DNA of 64,000 nt, from positions 62,001 to 126,000 of the forward strand of contig JAIVFI010000031.1 in assembly GCA_025558095.1 (NCBI GenBank). The letters are read 5' to 3'. The notes under the pieces are model-generated. The model did not search any database. It was not told where the DNA came from and saw nothing but the letters and a program-made list of their open reading frames with translations. Below, one piece after another: positions 1 to 10,658 of the stretch (positions are counted from its first letter, which is position 1; the number at the start of each line of letters is the position of its first letter). The DNA comes from Hyaloraphidium curvatum. Taxonomy: Eukaryota; Monoblepharomycota; Hyaloraphidiomycetes; Hyaloraphidiales; Hyaloraphidiaceae. Position numbers and translations under genes: made by a program.

Positions 1-803
1 CGAGCTGTTTGCCGACCTCGCTGGTTCCCTTGACACGCTGCGCTGGACGCTCCCCGGCGGCCGGCTGGCCAACTTGGTACCCGACCCCCAGGTGCTGACC
101 GCGGCCCTCGGCCATCCGCGCTCTCTGCACCTGCGCCGCGGGCGCCCCCTCGAATTCCCTTCCTCGTGGCTCGCCTCTATCCTCCCGGAAGGCAGCCGTT
201 TATTCCGACCTGCGCATGGAGCGGTTCGCCGCGGCCGACGCCACCGCCCCGCTCCAAGCGTCCTTCCTCGCTGCGCACGGGGAACGTCTGACCAGCCTGA
301 CCCTGTCGGGATGGACCGTGTCGTCCCTCTCGCTCGGGGGCAACGATCCGCCGTGGTACCTCGTCTGCGCCGCCGTCCGCGATCTCCCCTCCCTGCGCCG
401 CCTCCGGCTCATCGAATGCGGGCAGGGCGGCATGGCGACCGCCTGCATAATGCAGATGCTGGCGCTGGCGCCTGCGGATCTGGCGGAGCTGGAGCTGGCG
501 CAGGCGCAGGCGGGGTTGAGGCTCGGGCCGCCGTGGATGGTCCTCCTGCTGAGGCTGCGGCGCCTGAAGAGGCTGCGGCGCCTGAAGAGGCTGCGGCTCC
601 GGCTCAGGGCTGACCGATGGTCGGCCGATGAGGAGCGGGCGGCCAAGGCTGTGGGACAGATGCGGTCGCTCGAGGCGCTCGACGCCGGCGGCGCGTGGTG
701 GGCAGATCAGGCGCGGGAGGCGGCGGCGGCGTTGGTGCCACGGCGGACACTGCGGATGGCGTGGGATCCCGATACGGAGCCGGTCGGCCCACTGTCAAGT
801 TAA
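1..803 (+). CDS. 3' end of a leucine-rich (LRR/F-box-like) protein gene, frame broken
   Basis: This is the end of a gene that enters from the left edge. From base 2 an open frame with regular leucine spacing runs to about base 190. A second frame takes over by about base 192 and continues to the TAA at 801-803. The second part holds stretches such as LTSLTLSGW, LPSLRRLRLIECG and LAELELAQ, the spacing expected of degenerate leucine-rich repeats. It also has a Leu/Arg-rich low-complexity run at about 545-605 built from a repeated 18-bp unit. I could not find a GT-AG intron with matching phase between the two frames, so a missed intron, a sequencing error or a real frameshift lies near 165-200. 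Family membership is inferred from leucine periodicity alone. Confidence 0.4.
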
Positions 804-1110
804 GTCTTGAGAGCTGTGTATTTGCGGAGAAAGGGCGGGAGCGAGCCGACCGGCGGCGCGGATCAGCGTCGACCCTCACTAGTCCGGCACTGACCGTGCT
901 GCGATTTGGATAGAGCTGTTCCGACTTCGACGCAAAAAGGTGCGGAAAATGTAATGCCATCTCGCAGAATCCCCAAACATGATTGTTGTTGCCAGAATCG
1001 GCGAAAGCGAACCGCCCTCCCAAAACAGACCAAACTACATCGCGTTAGCACCTGCTGCGAGAGCCGGAGAAGCATTCTTCCAACCTGATCTCCCGGCACG
1101 GTGAATACGG
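804..1110. other. intergenic, no gene seen
   Basis: Between convergent 3' ends of the LRR-like gene (plus) and the small basic protein gene (minus). It is less GC-rich than its surroundings. I see no conserved coding frame. Confidence 0.5.
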
Positions 1111-1650
1111 TCAGTAGGCGCTGCCGAACCCGAATCCCCACCCCCCGTCCGAGCCGGACCCGTACTCGCCGTCCCCGCTGCCGCTCCCCCCGCTCCCGCT
1201 CCCGCCCTCCCCGTCGCTCTCGTCGTACTTGGCCTTCTTGGCCCCGTGCCCCTCCCCCTTCTTCCCGCCCTTGGGCACCCACTCCGCCAGCACCGCCACC
1301 TCTTCGGCCGTCACGACCCAGTCCTCGCTGCCGTCGCCCCCCGCGTGCCTCTTTCTGACCAGCCCCGTCGTCTTGTCGACCTTGTTCCGCGCCCTCATCT
1401 CCCCGGCGCCGAGGCCCCACGGGTTCCGCAGGAACACGTCCTCCGAGCACGCGTTGGCCAGCGCGACGGTGGCGAACGCGCCGATGACCTTGGTGTCGGG
1501 CGGCGAGTACGAGTGGAAGCCGTCGGGGGGGTAGCCGAAGGAGGTGCGGACGACGTAGATTTTGGGCGGGGCGGCGGCGGCCGGGGCGGGAGCGGGGGCG
1601 GGGGACGCCTTGCGCTTGGGCGCGGCGGCGGAGGTCTGCTTCGGGGGCAT
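1111..1650 (-). CDS. small basic, Ala/Lys-rich protein with Gly/Ser/acidic tail, unknown function
   Basis: A single-exon frame of 179 codons runs from the ATG at 1648-1650 to the TGA at 1111. The first 30 residues (MPPKQTSAAAPKRK...) are Lys/Pro/Ala-rich. Residues about 32-125 form a compact middle with KIYVVRTSFGYPPDGFHSY, DTKVIGAFATVALANACSEDVF and EDWVVTAEEVAVLAEWVPKG, which looks like a small folded domain. The last 50 residues are KKAKYDESDGEGG followed by Gly/Ser/Asp low complexity. The same frame is open upstream with another ATG (MEASAPPEDG, near 1903), so a longer N-terminus is possible. I do not recognise the family. The basic start and acidic end suggest, but do not show, a nuclear protein. 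It is divergently oriented to the coiled-coil gene at 2274. Confidence 0.6.
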   Translation of the reverse strand: MPPKQTSAAAPKRKASPAPAPAPAAAAPPKIYVVRTSFGYPPDGFHSYSPPDTKVIGAFATVALANACSEDVFLRNPWGLGAGEMRARNKVDKTTGLVRKRHAGGDGSEDWVVTAEEVAVLAEWVPKGGKKGEGHGAKKAKYDESDGEGGSGSGGSGSGDGEYGSGSDGGWGFGFGSAY

Positions 1651-2273
1651 CGCGGGCTGCGCGAGGGGCGAGCCAGGAGGTTGCTGGGCGCGGAAAGGGG
1701 AGGAGGAGGGCTCGAAGGCGATGCGGCGGAGGGCGAAGTCGGCGGGACCGGCATACCAGAGCGCGTGGGAGGCGCAGCTCTGACCAGTCGAGATCTTCGA
1801 CGAAGCAAAAGGCCCTGAACCAGCATAGCCGCCCGGCTGGAACGGCACATCGCCGGCGAGTTCGTCCCCGGCTCCGTCTTCCGGCGGCGCAGAGGCCTCC
1901 ATCGTCGGTGCACGGGGGGAGGCGGAGTTAAACAAAGCCAGCGGTACGCCAGCTGGGACGGACCTGGCACGGAACGAATCAGCTGAACCTCCCCGGAGCT
2001 CGAGGAGGCAAAGGGACGTCTTTTCGATGTCCCCATCGAGGAATGATGTCACCGCGACGGATGGTGCTTCTTCCGAGCTGCGCTTGGCCGGCGCACGGAT
2101 GAACGGTGCCGGCAGCCCGAATGGGCGGGAGGGTAGCACAGGACGGATCGTTTCCCCTTTTTCCTCGATCCTTTGCCCGACTTGACCCATCGGCACAGGG
2201 TGGATTGCCTGCGGCGGCAGTCCGTCCCGCCCGCGATCCCTTTCCCCCGCCCACTCCCCCGCCGCGGTCCGGG
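1651..2273. promoter_or_regulatory. divergent intergenic region, probable bidirectional promoter
   Basis: This separates two divergent genes (minus start 1650, plus start 2274). Parts are open on both strands, so 5' coding extensions or UTRs may reach in. I saw no recognisable box motif. Confidence 0.35.
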
Positions 2274-3041
2274 ATGCCCGACCGCCCCGCGACCCCGCCG
2301 GCGGCCACCCTCCGCTCGCCTTTGGAGCTGCTTGCCTCGGTGTCGCTGCCGTCGCCCGGGGACGAGCGGAAGCGCCGCGCGGACGCCGAGGGGGCGAAGG
2401 AGGGCGGGAGGGAGAAGCGGTGCGCATCGCGCGGAATGCGGGACGGGAAGGCTGATTTCCATTTCGATGGTGGCAGGCAAAGGGGGGACTCGCCGCCGTC
2501 GGCGCCCACCCCGCCCTCGGCACCGCACGCTCCCCCGCCGCAGGCCCCCTTCCCGCAACCCGGGCTGACCCCCCTCCCCCCCGCAAAATCCGACTTCCTC
2601 CTCCCCTTCTCCGCGCTGTACGACCACCTTGCCGTGCGCACGGCGCTTTTGGACGAACAGATCCGCCGCTCGGCCGCGGTGCTCGAGACGCTGAGCGCCG
2701 CCGGGACCATGGTGGAGCAGCTCGCGCGGGCGCAGTGCAGGCTGGCGATGGCCGAGTTTGCGGGCAAGGTGGGGAGGGCGCTGGTGGATCTGGACGCGAG
2801 GGTGTCGAGGTTGGAGGGGGCGGGGGCGGGCACGGGGGACGAGGGCGGGTCGGGACGGGGGAAGGGGGCCAACGGGCTGGCGGACGGCAGGAAGGACCCA
2901 GTGGAGGCGGTGGTGGAGGAGGTGGCGCGGATGGCGGAGCGGGTGGCGGAGGTCGAGGCCGGGGCGGGCGGGGGGGGCCCCTCCGGGCGGGGAGGCGGGG
3001 CCGAGGACGGACTAAACACGGGGGGGCGGACTGAACACTGA
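2274..3041 (+). CDS. Pro/Ala/Gly-rich protein with a central coiled coil, unknown function
   Basis: The frame starts at the ATG at 2274 (MPDRPATPPAAT) and ends at 3041. The N-terminal part is charged and Pro-rich. The centre (about 2600-2815) has heptad-like spacing: FSALYDHLAVRTALLDEQIRR, VLETLSAAGTMVEQLARAQ, RALVDLDARVSRLEG. The C-terminus is Gly-rich with a second helical stretch (VEEVARMAERVAEVEAG). A 57-nt segment at 2420-2476 begins GTGCGC and ends GGCAG. It is a multiple of three, so it may be a spliced intron (236 aa product) or retained (255 aa). The length is what this genome's introns show elsewhere, which favours splicing. No family recognised. Confidence 0.55.
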   Translation: MPDRPATPPAATLRSPLELLASVSLPSPGDERKRRADAEGAKEGGREKRCASRGMRDGKADFHFDGGRQRGDSPPSAPTPPSAPHAPPPQAPFPQPGLTPLPPAKSDFLLPFSALYDHLAVRTALLDEQIRRSAAVLETLSAAGTMVEQLARAQCRLAMAEFAGKVGRALVDLDARVSRLEGAGAGTGDEGGSGRGKGANGLADGRKDPVEAVVEEVARMAERVAEVEAGAGGGGPSGRGGGAEDGLNTGGRTEH

Positions 3042-3615
3042 GGGGCTGTGTCGGGGGGGCGACACAGGCCGGCGGCTGCTACGTTATCTGGTTTCGTTGG
3101 GGTGCCTGTGTTGGATCTCTGATCTTGGTATTGGGCGGCAATGGGGGATCTCCTTGGGTGGGATCTCTTCGAGTCCGGGGAATCAATCCGGCCGCTGCAT
3201 CCAGTTTATCCCATCCGTGTCGTTTGCTGTCCGACTCCGCGCCCCTGTTTGCCTGCGGACGGGTGATCTGGGCCGCCGTCTGTGCGGTTTGTCGTTTTGC
3301 TTGCCCGCGCGTGATCACGCCCGCCCCCGCAACCGCAATCCCTCTGCCCGGCCCGGCAAGCCCTTGCCGGCCTCGAATCGGCTCGCCGCGCCGCCGCGGC
3401 ACTGCGTTTGTCCGGGCCGAGTGGCCGCCGAGTGCCGCGCGCCGCCGCCGGGCGCCGCTGTCGGGGGGTGCCGCCGCCCGCGCTTTGTTCGACGCACTTC
3501 CGCGGGCCGCCCAGCGCGCACCCGGACTCCGCGCCCCGCCGCACTCCGCGGCCGCGCTAGGTTAGCCGTAACCTAGCCGGGAGGGCCCGGCGCAGGCCGG
3601 GGAGCCGGGTCGGAG
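3042..3615. other. intergenic, no gene seen
   Basis: Spacer between the coiled-coil gene and the CxHG-repeat gene. Several overlapping frames are open because of base composition, and none shows a motif. It probably holds the promoter and 5' UTR of the gene at 3616. Confidence 0.5.
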
Positions 3616-4662
3616 ATGCCGCCGCGCACCAAGCGGGCCGCCGCCGGGGAGGGCGAGGAGGCGCCCCGCCGCGGCCGCCGCGCCAAGCCCGAGGACGCCC
3701 TCGAACACCACGACCACGCCCACGAAGAGCACCTGCCGCAGGAGGGGGAGCACTTCGAGCACGCGCTGGAGCACCAGATCGACGAGCACGGCAACCCGCT
3801 GCCCGGCGCGGAGCACGCAGAGTACGCCGCGGAGTACGCGGAAGGCTACGCCGCCGACTACGCCGACGCCGCCCAGCCCTGCGAGCACGGCTACCTCCCG
3901 CACGAGTGCCCCACCTGCGCCGCCGCCGCCGCCGACAACCCGCTGTGCCCGCACGGCGCGGACCCCGAGCAGTGCGCCGGCTGCGCGCCCTTCTGCGCCC
4001 ACGGCAGGCAGCGCCACGCGTGCAAGGAGTGCGGCAACGCCGAGTGCGCGCACGGGAAAAAGTGGAAGAACTGCCGCGAGTGCGGCAGCATGCAGTTCTG
4101 CGAGCACGGCAAGCAGCGCAGCAGGTGCAAGGACTGCGGCGGCTCCGGCTTCTGCGAGCACGACCGGCTCCGCTACAGCTGCAAGGAGTGCCGCGGCGCC
4201 GGGGTCTGCCCGCATGGGAGGCTGCGCAGGCACTGCAAGCAGTGCGGCGGGCCCGGCATCTGCCAGCACGGCAAGGTGCGCTTCGCGTGCCGCGACTGCG
4301 GCGGCGCGTCCTTCTGCGAGCACGGGCGGCAGCGCACGCGGTGCAAGGACTGCGGCGGCGGGGCCATCTGCGAGCACCAGCGCCGGCGGTACGTGTGCAA
4401 GGACTGCGGGGGCGCGGGCATCTGCGAGCACGGCAGGCAGAGGTGGCAGTGCCGCGACTGCAAGCTGGCCAAGGCCGCGCAGACGGGGGAGATGCCGGCA
4501 CCCAGGAAGAGGGCGCCGAGGGCAAAGGGGAAGAAGGCCGCGGCCGCCGCCGGGGAGGAGCACGGGGACGGGGAGGAGGGCGCGGCGCCGCACCCGACCG
4601 GCGACGAGGAGGTGGTCGAGGCCGAGTACGGCTACGCCGGCGGGCCCGGGTACTACTCGTAG
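3616..4662 (+). CDS. CxHG-repeat Cys/His protein (11 tandem zinc-binding-type repeats)
   Basis: A single exon of 348 aa. The N-terminus is basic (MPPRTKRAAAGEGEEAPRRG), followed by an acidic His/Glu/Tyr-rich stretch to about residue 95. Residues about 95-295 carry eleven repeats of the form C-x-H-x6-C-x2-C, mostly spaced 17-18 residues apart (for example CEHGKQRSRCKDC, CEHGRQRTRCKDC, CEHGRQRWQCRDC). The repeats after the second share a Gly-Gly linker and basic residues between the first and second Cys pairs. The tail is Lys/Ala-rich, then acidic, ending GYAGGPGYYS. The CxHG repeat type is, from memory, frequent in some protists and giant viruses. Zinc binding is inferred from the Cys/His pattern; the role is unknown, with nucleic acid binding plausible given the basic linkers. 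Confidence 0.8.
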   Translation: MPPRTKRAAAGEGEEAPRRGRRAKPEDALEHHDHAHEEHLPQEGEHFEHALEHQIDEHGNPLPGAEHAEYAAEYAEGYAADYADAAQPCEHGYLPHECPTCAAAAADNPLCPHGADPEQCAGCAPFCAHGRQRHACKECGNAECAHGKKWKNCRECGSMQFCEHGKQRSRCKDCGGSGFCEHDRLRYSCKECRGAGVCPHGRLRRHCKQCGGPGICQHGKVRFACRDCGGASFCEHGRQRTRCKDCGGGAICEHQRRRYVCKDCGGAGICEHGRQRWQCRDCKLAKAAQTGEMPAPRKRAPRAKGKKAAAAAGEEHGDGEEGAAPHPTGDEEVVEAEYGYAGGPGYYS

Positions 4663-5298
4663 GCCCGCCGAAGGGGGACTGGATACGCGCAAGCCCGCTC
4701 TGGGCGCGACGAACGATCGGAGGAGGGGGTGGGCGAGCGCGGTCGCCCGCGTGAGGAACGGAGCGGGGGGATCAGCGGCCTCACGGCCATCGAGGGACTC
4801 TCTGCGGGATCGAGGGTGGACTGCATAGACGGCAAAGGCCGGCTCCTGTCTTCTTCTTTGTAGTAGCTAGCGGTGGATACATCTTTGGGATCGACGTCGG
4901 GCTTCGGCTGCGAAAGACCGCGGCCTTGTAAGAGGCCAACCCCCCGGCATGCCGGCGCCGAGACAGTCCCAAAGTACCGCCCTGGGGACGGGGAACCGAC
5001 GCGTCGGGGGTTGCCGTGGCAGGGCTGCACCGCCATCGCCCAAGGCCTGATTAGTAAGCGCGGCCGGGCCCGGCCTTGTGCCCGGGGCGCCCCCGGCAAT
5101 CACGGATTCCACCGGATTCCGAGCCCTTTGGAATCCGCCGCGAATGTCTCGCCTTCCCACGGAAGACCCGGCCGGTTTTTCGGGGAGCTTGGCGCCCGCC
5201 TGGTCTTTGTCAGCCCGCCCGGCCGCCGGCCGCTGGACCCGCCCTCGCCCCGCGCCATGGCTGACCGTACGGCAAACGAAACGTGCCGGGACCGCGCG
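4663..5298. other. intergenic, no gene seen
   Basis: Spacer upstream of the large secreted repeat protein. Frames here are composition-driven and lack motifs. The promoter and 5' UTR of the 5299 gene should lie at its right end. Confidence 0.45.
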
Positions 5299-8200
5299 AT
5301 GCGGGCGCTCCTCGCAGCCGCGTGCCTGCTCCTCCTCGCGGCGCTGCCGTGCCACGCGTCGTGGGCGGCGGGGCCGGCGTGCTGCGCGGGGTGCGCGTAC
5401 GACAATGCGCTGCGGTGCTGCTGGTGGGTGCCCCGCGCTCCCCGATCGAGCGGGACCGCTGATCGATCCCGGCAGCCCGCGGCGGCCGGCGCGGACGGTG
5501 TGGGTGCGGCGCACGGCGACGGCGCGGCGGACGGCGACGCGGGTGGTGAGCCGGACGGTGACGGTGACGGCGGGGGCGGCGCCGTTCCTCGCCGGACGCG
5601 GGTTCGCGTTCGGGTTCGATGAGCCGGCGGGGGAACCGGCGGGGGAAGCGGCGGAGGAACAGGCGGAGGAACAGGCTGGGGATGCGGCGGACGAAGCGGC
5701 GGACGAGCTTCCCGCCGGGACCGCCCTCCCCGCCCTCTTTGCGCGGCACGAATGCCCCGTCTGCCCCGTTTCCAAGCTGGCCCCCGGCAGCCCCGGCCGC
5801 CCGTGCTGCCCGCCGCGCCGCACCGTCACGCGCACCTCCGTCTCCACCCGCACGCGCACCGCGACGGTCGTGCGCACCTCGACGGTGCGCAGGACCGCGA
5901 CGGCAAAAGCACCCCCGGCGCCCGCCGTGGTCACCATCGACGGCCGGCTGTTCGCCGACGCCGACGGCGACGGCCTCTTCTCCCCCCCGCGGGAACGCCC
6001 CCGCCCCTTCGACCCCGTCCTCCTCCTGCTCCTGCCCTCCCTCCGCCGCCGCGCCGACCCGGCCGTGCTGAACGAGACCACCACTGACGCCCTCGGCCTG
6101 TTTTCCCTCTCGGCGGCGCTGCTCCCCGGGCAGGTCGCGGGGGTGGCGAGGGGGAGGGAGAGGGGGAGGGTGCTGTTCCGCGCCCAGGTCGGGGGGGACG
6201 GGAGGTTGGTGGGGGTGGGGGGGACAGTGGACGTGCCGGGACCCGCGGATCCGAGCACCTCTTCGTCGGCGGCGGCGACGACGTTGGAGACGGCGCCCAG
6301 CACCTCGTTCACGCCCTCGAGTTCGACGCTTTCCGGGACCTCGGAGACTCAGACTGCCACCTCGTTCACGGCATCTAGCTCTACGCTTTCGACCACCTCG
6401 GAGACTCAGACTACCACCTCGTTCACGGCGTCGAGCTCTACGCTTTCCAGCACGTCGGAGACGGCAGCGACCTCGGAATCGCAGAGCTTGACGGCCACGA
6501 CTAGCGAGTCGCAGAGCTTGACCGCGACCACGAGCGAGAGCCCGAGCTTGACCGCGACGACGAGCGAGAGCCAGAGCTTGACGGCGACCACGAGCGAGAG
6601 CCAGAGCTTGACGGCGACGACGAGCGAGAGCCAGAGCTTGACGGCGACGACGAGCGAGTCGCAGAGTCTGACGGCCACGACAAGCGAAAGCCAGAGCTTG
6701 ACGGGGACGACCAGCGAATCTGCTTCCGCAACGGCAACGACCACGGAATCGCAAAGCTTGACAGCAACGACTTCGGAATCGGCGAGCTTGACGGCGACGA
6801 CCAGCGAGAGCCAGAGCTTGACCGCAACAACCTCGGAGTCGCAGAGCTTGACTGCAACGACTTCGGAGTCGCAGAGCCTGACGGCGACGACCAGCGAATC
6901 TGCTTCCGCAACAGCAACGACCTCCGAGTCCCTCACCTCGTCGACCTCTGTCACCGTTTCGCTTACGACGGAAACGCAGGTTCGTACCGTCCTTCCTTGC
7001 CGTTTGGAGCAAGGGTGCTGAGCAGAGCGGATGCCCGCAGACCACCGAGACCGCCACTTCGAGCACGACCTCCGAGTCCTCCACGCCATCGACGGTACGT
7101 TGCTTTGCTTGGCTGGGGACCAGTGACGGCGCTAATGCTTGTGGGGCTCCAGACCACCGAGTCGGCAACACCGAGCTCGACGTCGGAGACGCCCACCACG
7201 GAAACGCCGAGCTCCACCTCGGAGACCCTCTCCACCACGTCAGAGACGATCTCCAGCACCTCTTTCACGCCGTCCACCTCGACGCTCTCCAGCAGTTCGC
7301 GGACACTGAGCAGCACGTCCTTCACGCCTTCGACTTCGAGCTTCACGGCATCCACCTCGAGCTTCACGCCTTCGACTTCGAGCCTCACGCCTTCGACTTC
7401 GAGCTTCAGCGCCACCAGCAGCACGACGAGCGTCAGCCTCACGAGTTCGACGACATCCGAGAGCCTCACGAGTTCGACAACATCAGAAAGCCGGACGAGC
7501 TCCACGACCTCGCAAACCTCGACGAGCCAGACGCGCACCTCGACGAGTCGGTCGGCGACAACGACGAACGTAAGTGCGCCCGCCGAGTCTCGCACCTTGC
7601 TCCGCCAACCCGACCCGTAATCTCGCAGACCGCAACGTCCACGGCGGCAACCACTTCGGAGACACCGAGCACAAGCAGTTTGACGGCGACGTCTTCGGAC
7701 ACGCAGACTTCCAGCTCCCCGACGACCTCGGAGACGCACACCACCACGACTTCGGCGAGCCGGACGGTGACGGGGACGGCGGTGGGTCTCCAGCTTGATG
7801 GTGGTCTTCTTTCCCGCTCAACCCCCGCCAGACCGCGTCCGAGACGGCCACGTCGACCACGATCTCGGAGACCGCCACCACGTCGCAGAGCAGCTCGACG
7901 AGCAGCTTCACGGCCCCCACGTCGTCCCTCACGCCTTCGACGAGCAGCAGGAGCTTCACCCCGTCCAGCACATCGGGGACGGCGACCGCCTCGCGGTCCT
8001 TCACGCCCTCGACGACCAGCGCCAGCGCCACGGCGACTTCCACGAGCGCGACGCCGAGCAGTACATCGGTGGGCGTGTGCGCTTGGGGTCTTCCGATCGG
8101 CTGCTGACGTGAGGTTCCCTTCCAGCTCACTCCCTCTAGTACCTCGCAGACCACGGCTACGCGGACCCCGAGCACGAGCTCCCTGACGCAGACGTACACG

Positions 8201-10339
8201 TCTTCGACCAGCAGCGAGACGGCAACGACCTCGAGGACCCACACACCGAGCTCGAGCTCGGTGACAGCCACGAGTTCTCGGACCGAAACGACCACCTCGC
8301 GGTCGTTCACGTCCTCGACAACCAGCGCGAGCCTCACGGCCACTTCCACGAGTGGGACAGCCACCAGCACTTCGGTGGGCTTGCCGGTGGAGAAATCCGG
8401 TGCGATCGGATGCTGATCTTGGCCGTTAGCTCACCTCGAGCTCCTCGGAAACGGCCACCACATCGGCGTCGTTCACCCCCTCCTCGACCAGCGAGACCCC
8501 GACGACGTCGAGCTCTTCCTTGACAGAGACCAGCAGCTCCGTTGCCCAAATCGAGACTAGCTCGACCGACTCGGCCACGCCCACCAGCTCCACCTTGCGG
8601 TCGAGCACGAGCCGCACGGAGACCACCTCCAGGACCACCCGGAGCCGGACGCGCACCTCCAGCACGCTGACAAGGACCCGCACCTCGAGCACGAGCCGGA
8701 CCCTGACGAGCTCCACAACCTCGCGGACGGTGACGAGCAGCTCCCTCACCAGGACCTCGACGAGCCGGACTTTCACCGCCACCACTTCGCGAAGTCTCAC
8801 GGTTGGTGTCCGACCCCCCGCTTGGGCGATCTCTGGTGACCCGTGCCTGACCCATTCGCAGACCTCGCGCACTCAGACGACGTCTACCCCCTTGCCTCCG
8901 TACCCGTTCGTTTACGGGGGTCCTTCATCCGACTACTTGGAGGCTCTCACCACGGCAGCGGACGGCTCCGTGTACGCGGTTGGCCACACCGCGTCCACCT
9001 CGTTCCAGTTCGGTCCCTTCGCCGCCGCGGGATTATTGGAGGCTACGGCCTACATTGGGAAGCTCTCTTCCGCGGGCGTGCCCACGTGGTTCCGGAGCTT
9101 CGGCAACGCCTTCAGATCGGGGCCGAAGTTCGTCGGGTCAGCCACGGACCCGTCGGGCGACGTCTTTGTCCTGGGAAGGTCGCCGCAGGATTCCCTTGGG
9201 GGCACGTCGTTGGGCACGTCGCTCAACGGCCTGGTAAAAGTGTTCGTGGCCAAGCTCTCGGGATCGGACGGCTCTCTGCTTTGGATCCGGGCGTGGGTGC
9301 ACCGGGACTTTCGCATCGCGGCGAGGGCAGCAGCTGACCGGGGTGCCGGATTCGCAGATGGGCCTCCCAGAACAGCGTGTCGCTGGGCGTGAACGATCAG
9401 TTCCCGACCGGGATGGACGTGGACGCGTCGGGCAACCCGGTGTTTTGCGGGTGGTTCCGCGGAGGGGAGCACACGCTGGGCATGGCAGTCACGACGGACC
9501 AAGCGTACTGCGCCAAGATCTCCGGCACTACTGGGGCGGTGCTTTGGGTCGTATCGATGGGGCCCAGTGCCATCGCGGCGGACCTGAAGCCGGCCGTGGA
9601 CTCCTCCGACGACGTCGTTGTTGCCTTGACCGCGTATTCGAGCGTATCCTTCAACAGTACGACGACCGTGGCAGGGGCATTGGCAGCAGGCACGAGCGAC
9701 TGGGCGGGCTTCATTGCAAAGTACAGCTCCTCGGGATCGCTGCTGTGGGCCAAGAAGGTCACGGACTCGGATAACCTCAGGCCCCTCGCGATCGACACCG
9801 ATTCCTCGGGTAACGTCTACGTCATCGGTGGGGTCACCGGTTCCTTCACCTTTGCCGGCTCGACCTTCTCCGGGCTCGACTTTCTCGGGTTCGAGGACTG
9901 CTTCTTGGTCAAGTACAGTAGCTTGGGAGCCGAACTGTGGGGACGGGCCTACTTCAACAGCTCCGGAACCGGAGTGCCGTGCAGGGGCCTTGCCGTGACG
10001 TCGACAGACGTCTACATTGGGGGGCACTTGGGCGACCTCTCGTCGTTTAACTTCGGCTCAACGAGGGTCAGGGGGCCGACGCTGTGGTTCGGCAGGGTCT
10101 CCTCGTCGGGAACGGCGTCGAAGGTGGTCCAGGTCGCGAACATTATGAGCAACCCTGTCGGCCAATCCGTCGATCATGCGACGCTCCGGGGCTCGAGCTT
10201 GTACTTCGGTGGCGGCATAGTAGGGGACCCGGCCGTTTCATCGCCCACTCTGTCGGGGGTCCCTGTGCCGGTGGACGCCATTTTCTCCGACGGCTTCATC
10301 TTCAAGTTTGACACCGGCCTAAATGTGCTGACTTCGTAA
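5299..10339 (+). CDS. large secreted Ser/Thr-rich (mucin-like) surface protein with SdrD/CnaB-like domain and C-terminal beta-propeller
   Basis: Ten exons join in phase: 5299-5423, 5476-6979, 7041-7094, 7153-7569, 7629-7781, 7832-8068, 8126-8374, 8430-8801, 8862-9296, 9371-10339 (1504 aa). Residues 1-23 are a signal peptide. A Cys module (PACCAGC) and an Arg/Thr-rich stretch (TVTRT-type) follow. Residues about 195-275 resemble an SdrD/CnaB B-type domain (LFADADGDGLFSP, then DALGLFSLS). About 300-1050 is Ser/Thr-rich, including the 15 x 10-residue array. About 1055-1504 reads as SBBP-type propeller blades (LTTAADGSVYAVGHT, IDTDSSGNVYVIGG, FIAKYSSSGSLLW). All introns from the second on are phase 0, so exons can be gained or lost without breaking frame. 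A paralogous N-terminus occurs at 25176. A heavily O-glycosylated cell-surface or matrix protein is inferred. Confidence 0.85.
6473..6922 (+). repeat. 15 x 30-bp in-frame tandem repeat
   Basis: Fifteen contiguous 30-bp units encode SESQSLTATT and variants (SESPSLTATT, SESASATATT, TESQSLTATT). There are no indels, and most substitutions fall at third positions or in the Q-S-L core. It lies within exon 2 of the surface protein. The opposite strand is also open across it, which explains the long antisense frames. Confidence 0.95.
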
Positions 10340-10658
10340 TCGGGGCGCGTCGGATTGATTTATGTGATTGGCGAAAGGGGAAGGAGCGGGCGCGGACGAC
10401 AGCAAGCTATCGATCCGGCTGATAAATGTAGTTGTGCGAAGTTAGCAAGTTACATTCGTGCATCTACGCGGGCGAGGTCCCGAACGAGCCGCCCGACGCC
10501 CCCAAGCCCTACTCCTTCTTGCCCGCCGCCTCGAAACACGTCAGCGCGGCTTCGAGCAGCCTCTCGGACCTGAAATCCCCCAAGAGAGCGACCTGCAGCC
10601 CAGACGGGCAGCTGCGCGACAAGTTAGCTCCACATCCTTCCGACCGGAAGCAAACTCA
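10340..10658. other. convergent intergenic spacer
   Basis: It lies between two convergent 3' ends (surface protein, plus; beta-lactamase-like, minus). No coding motif is seen. Confidence 0.5.

Noticed and set aside
6473-6922. CRISPR array
   Set aside because: The 30-bp units are directly contiguous without spacers and encode an in-frame Ser/Thr repeat.
5210-7171. A 653-codon minus-strand frame opposite the surface protein
   Set aside because: It is generated by the 30-bp repeat and GC bias, consists of Arg/Ala/Gly-rich repeats, and has no motif; the plus strand has a signal peptide, domains and consistent introns.
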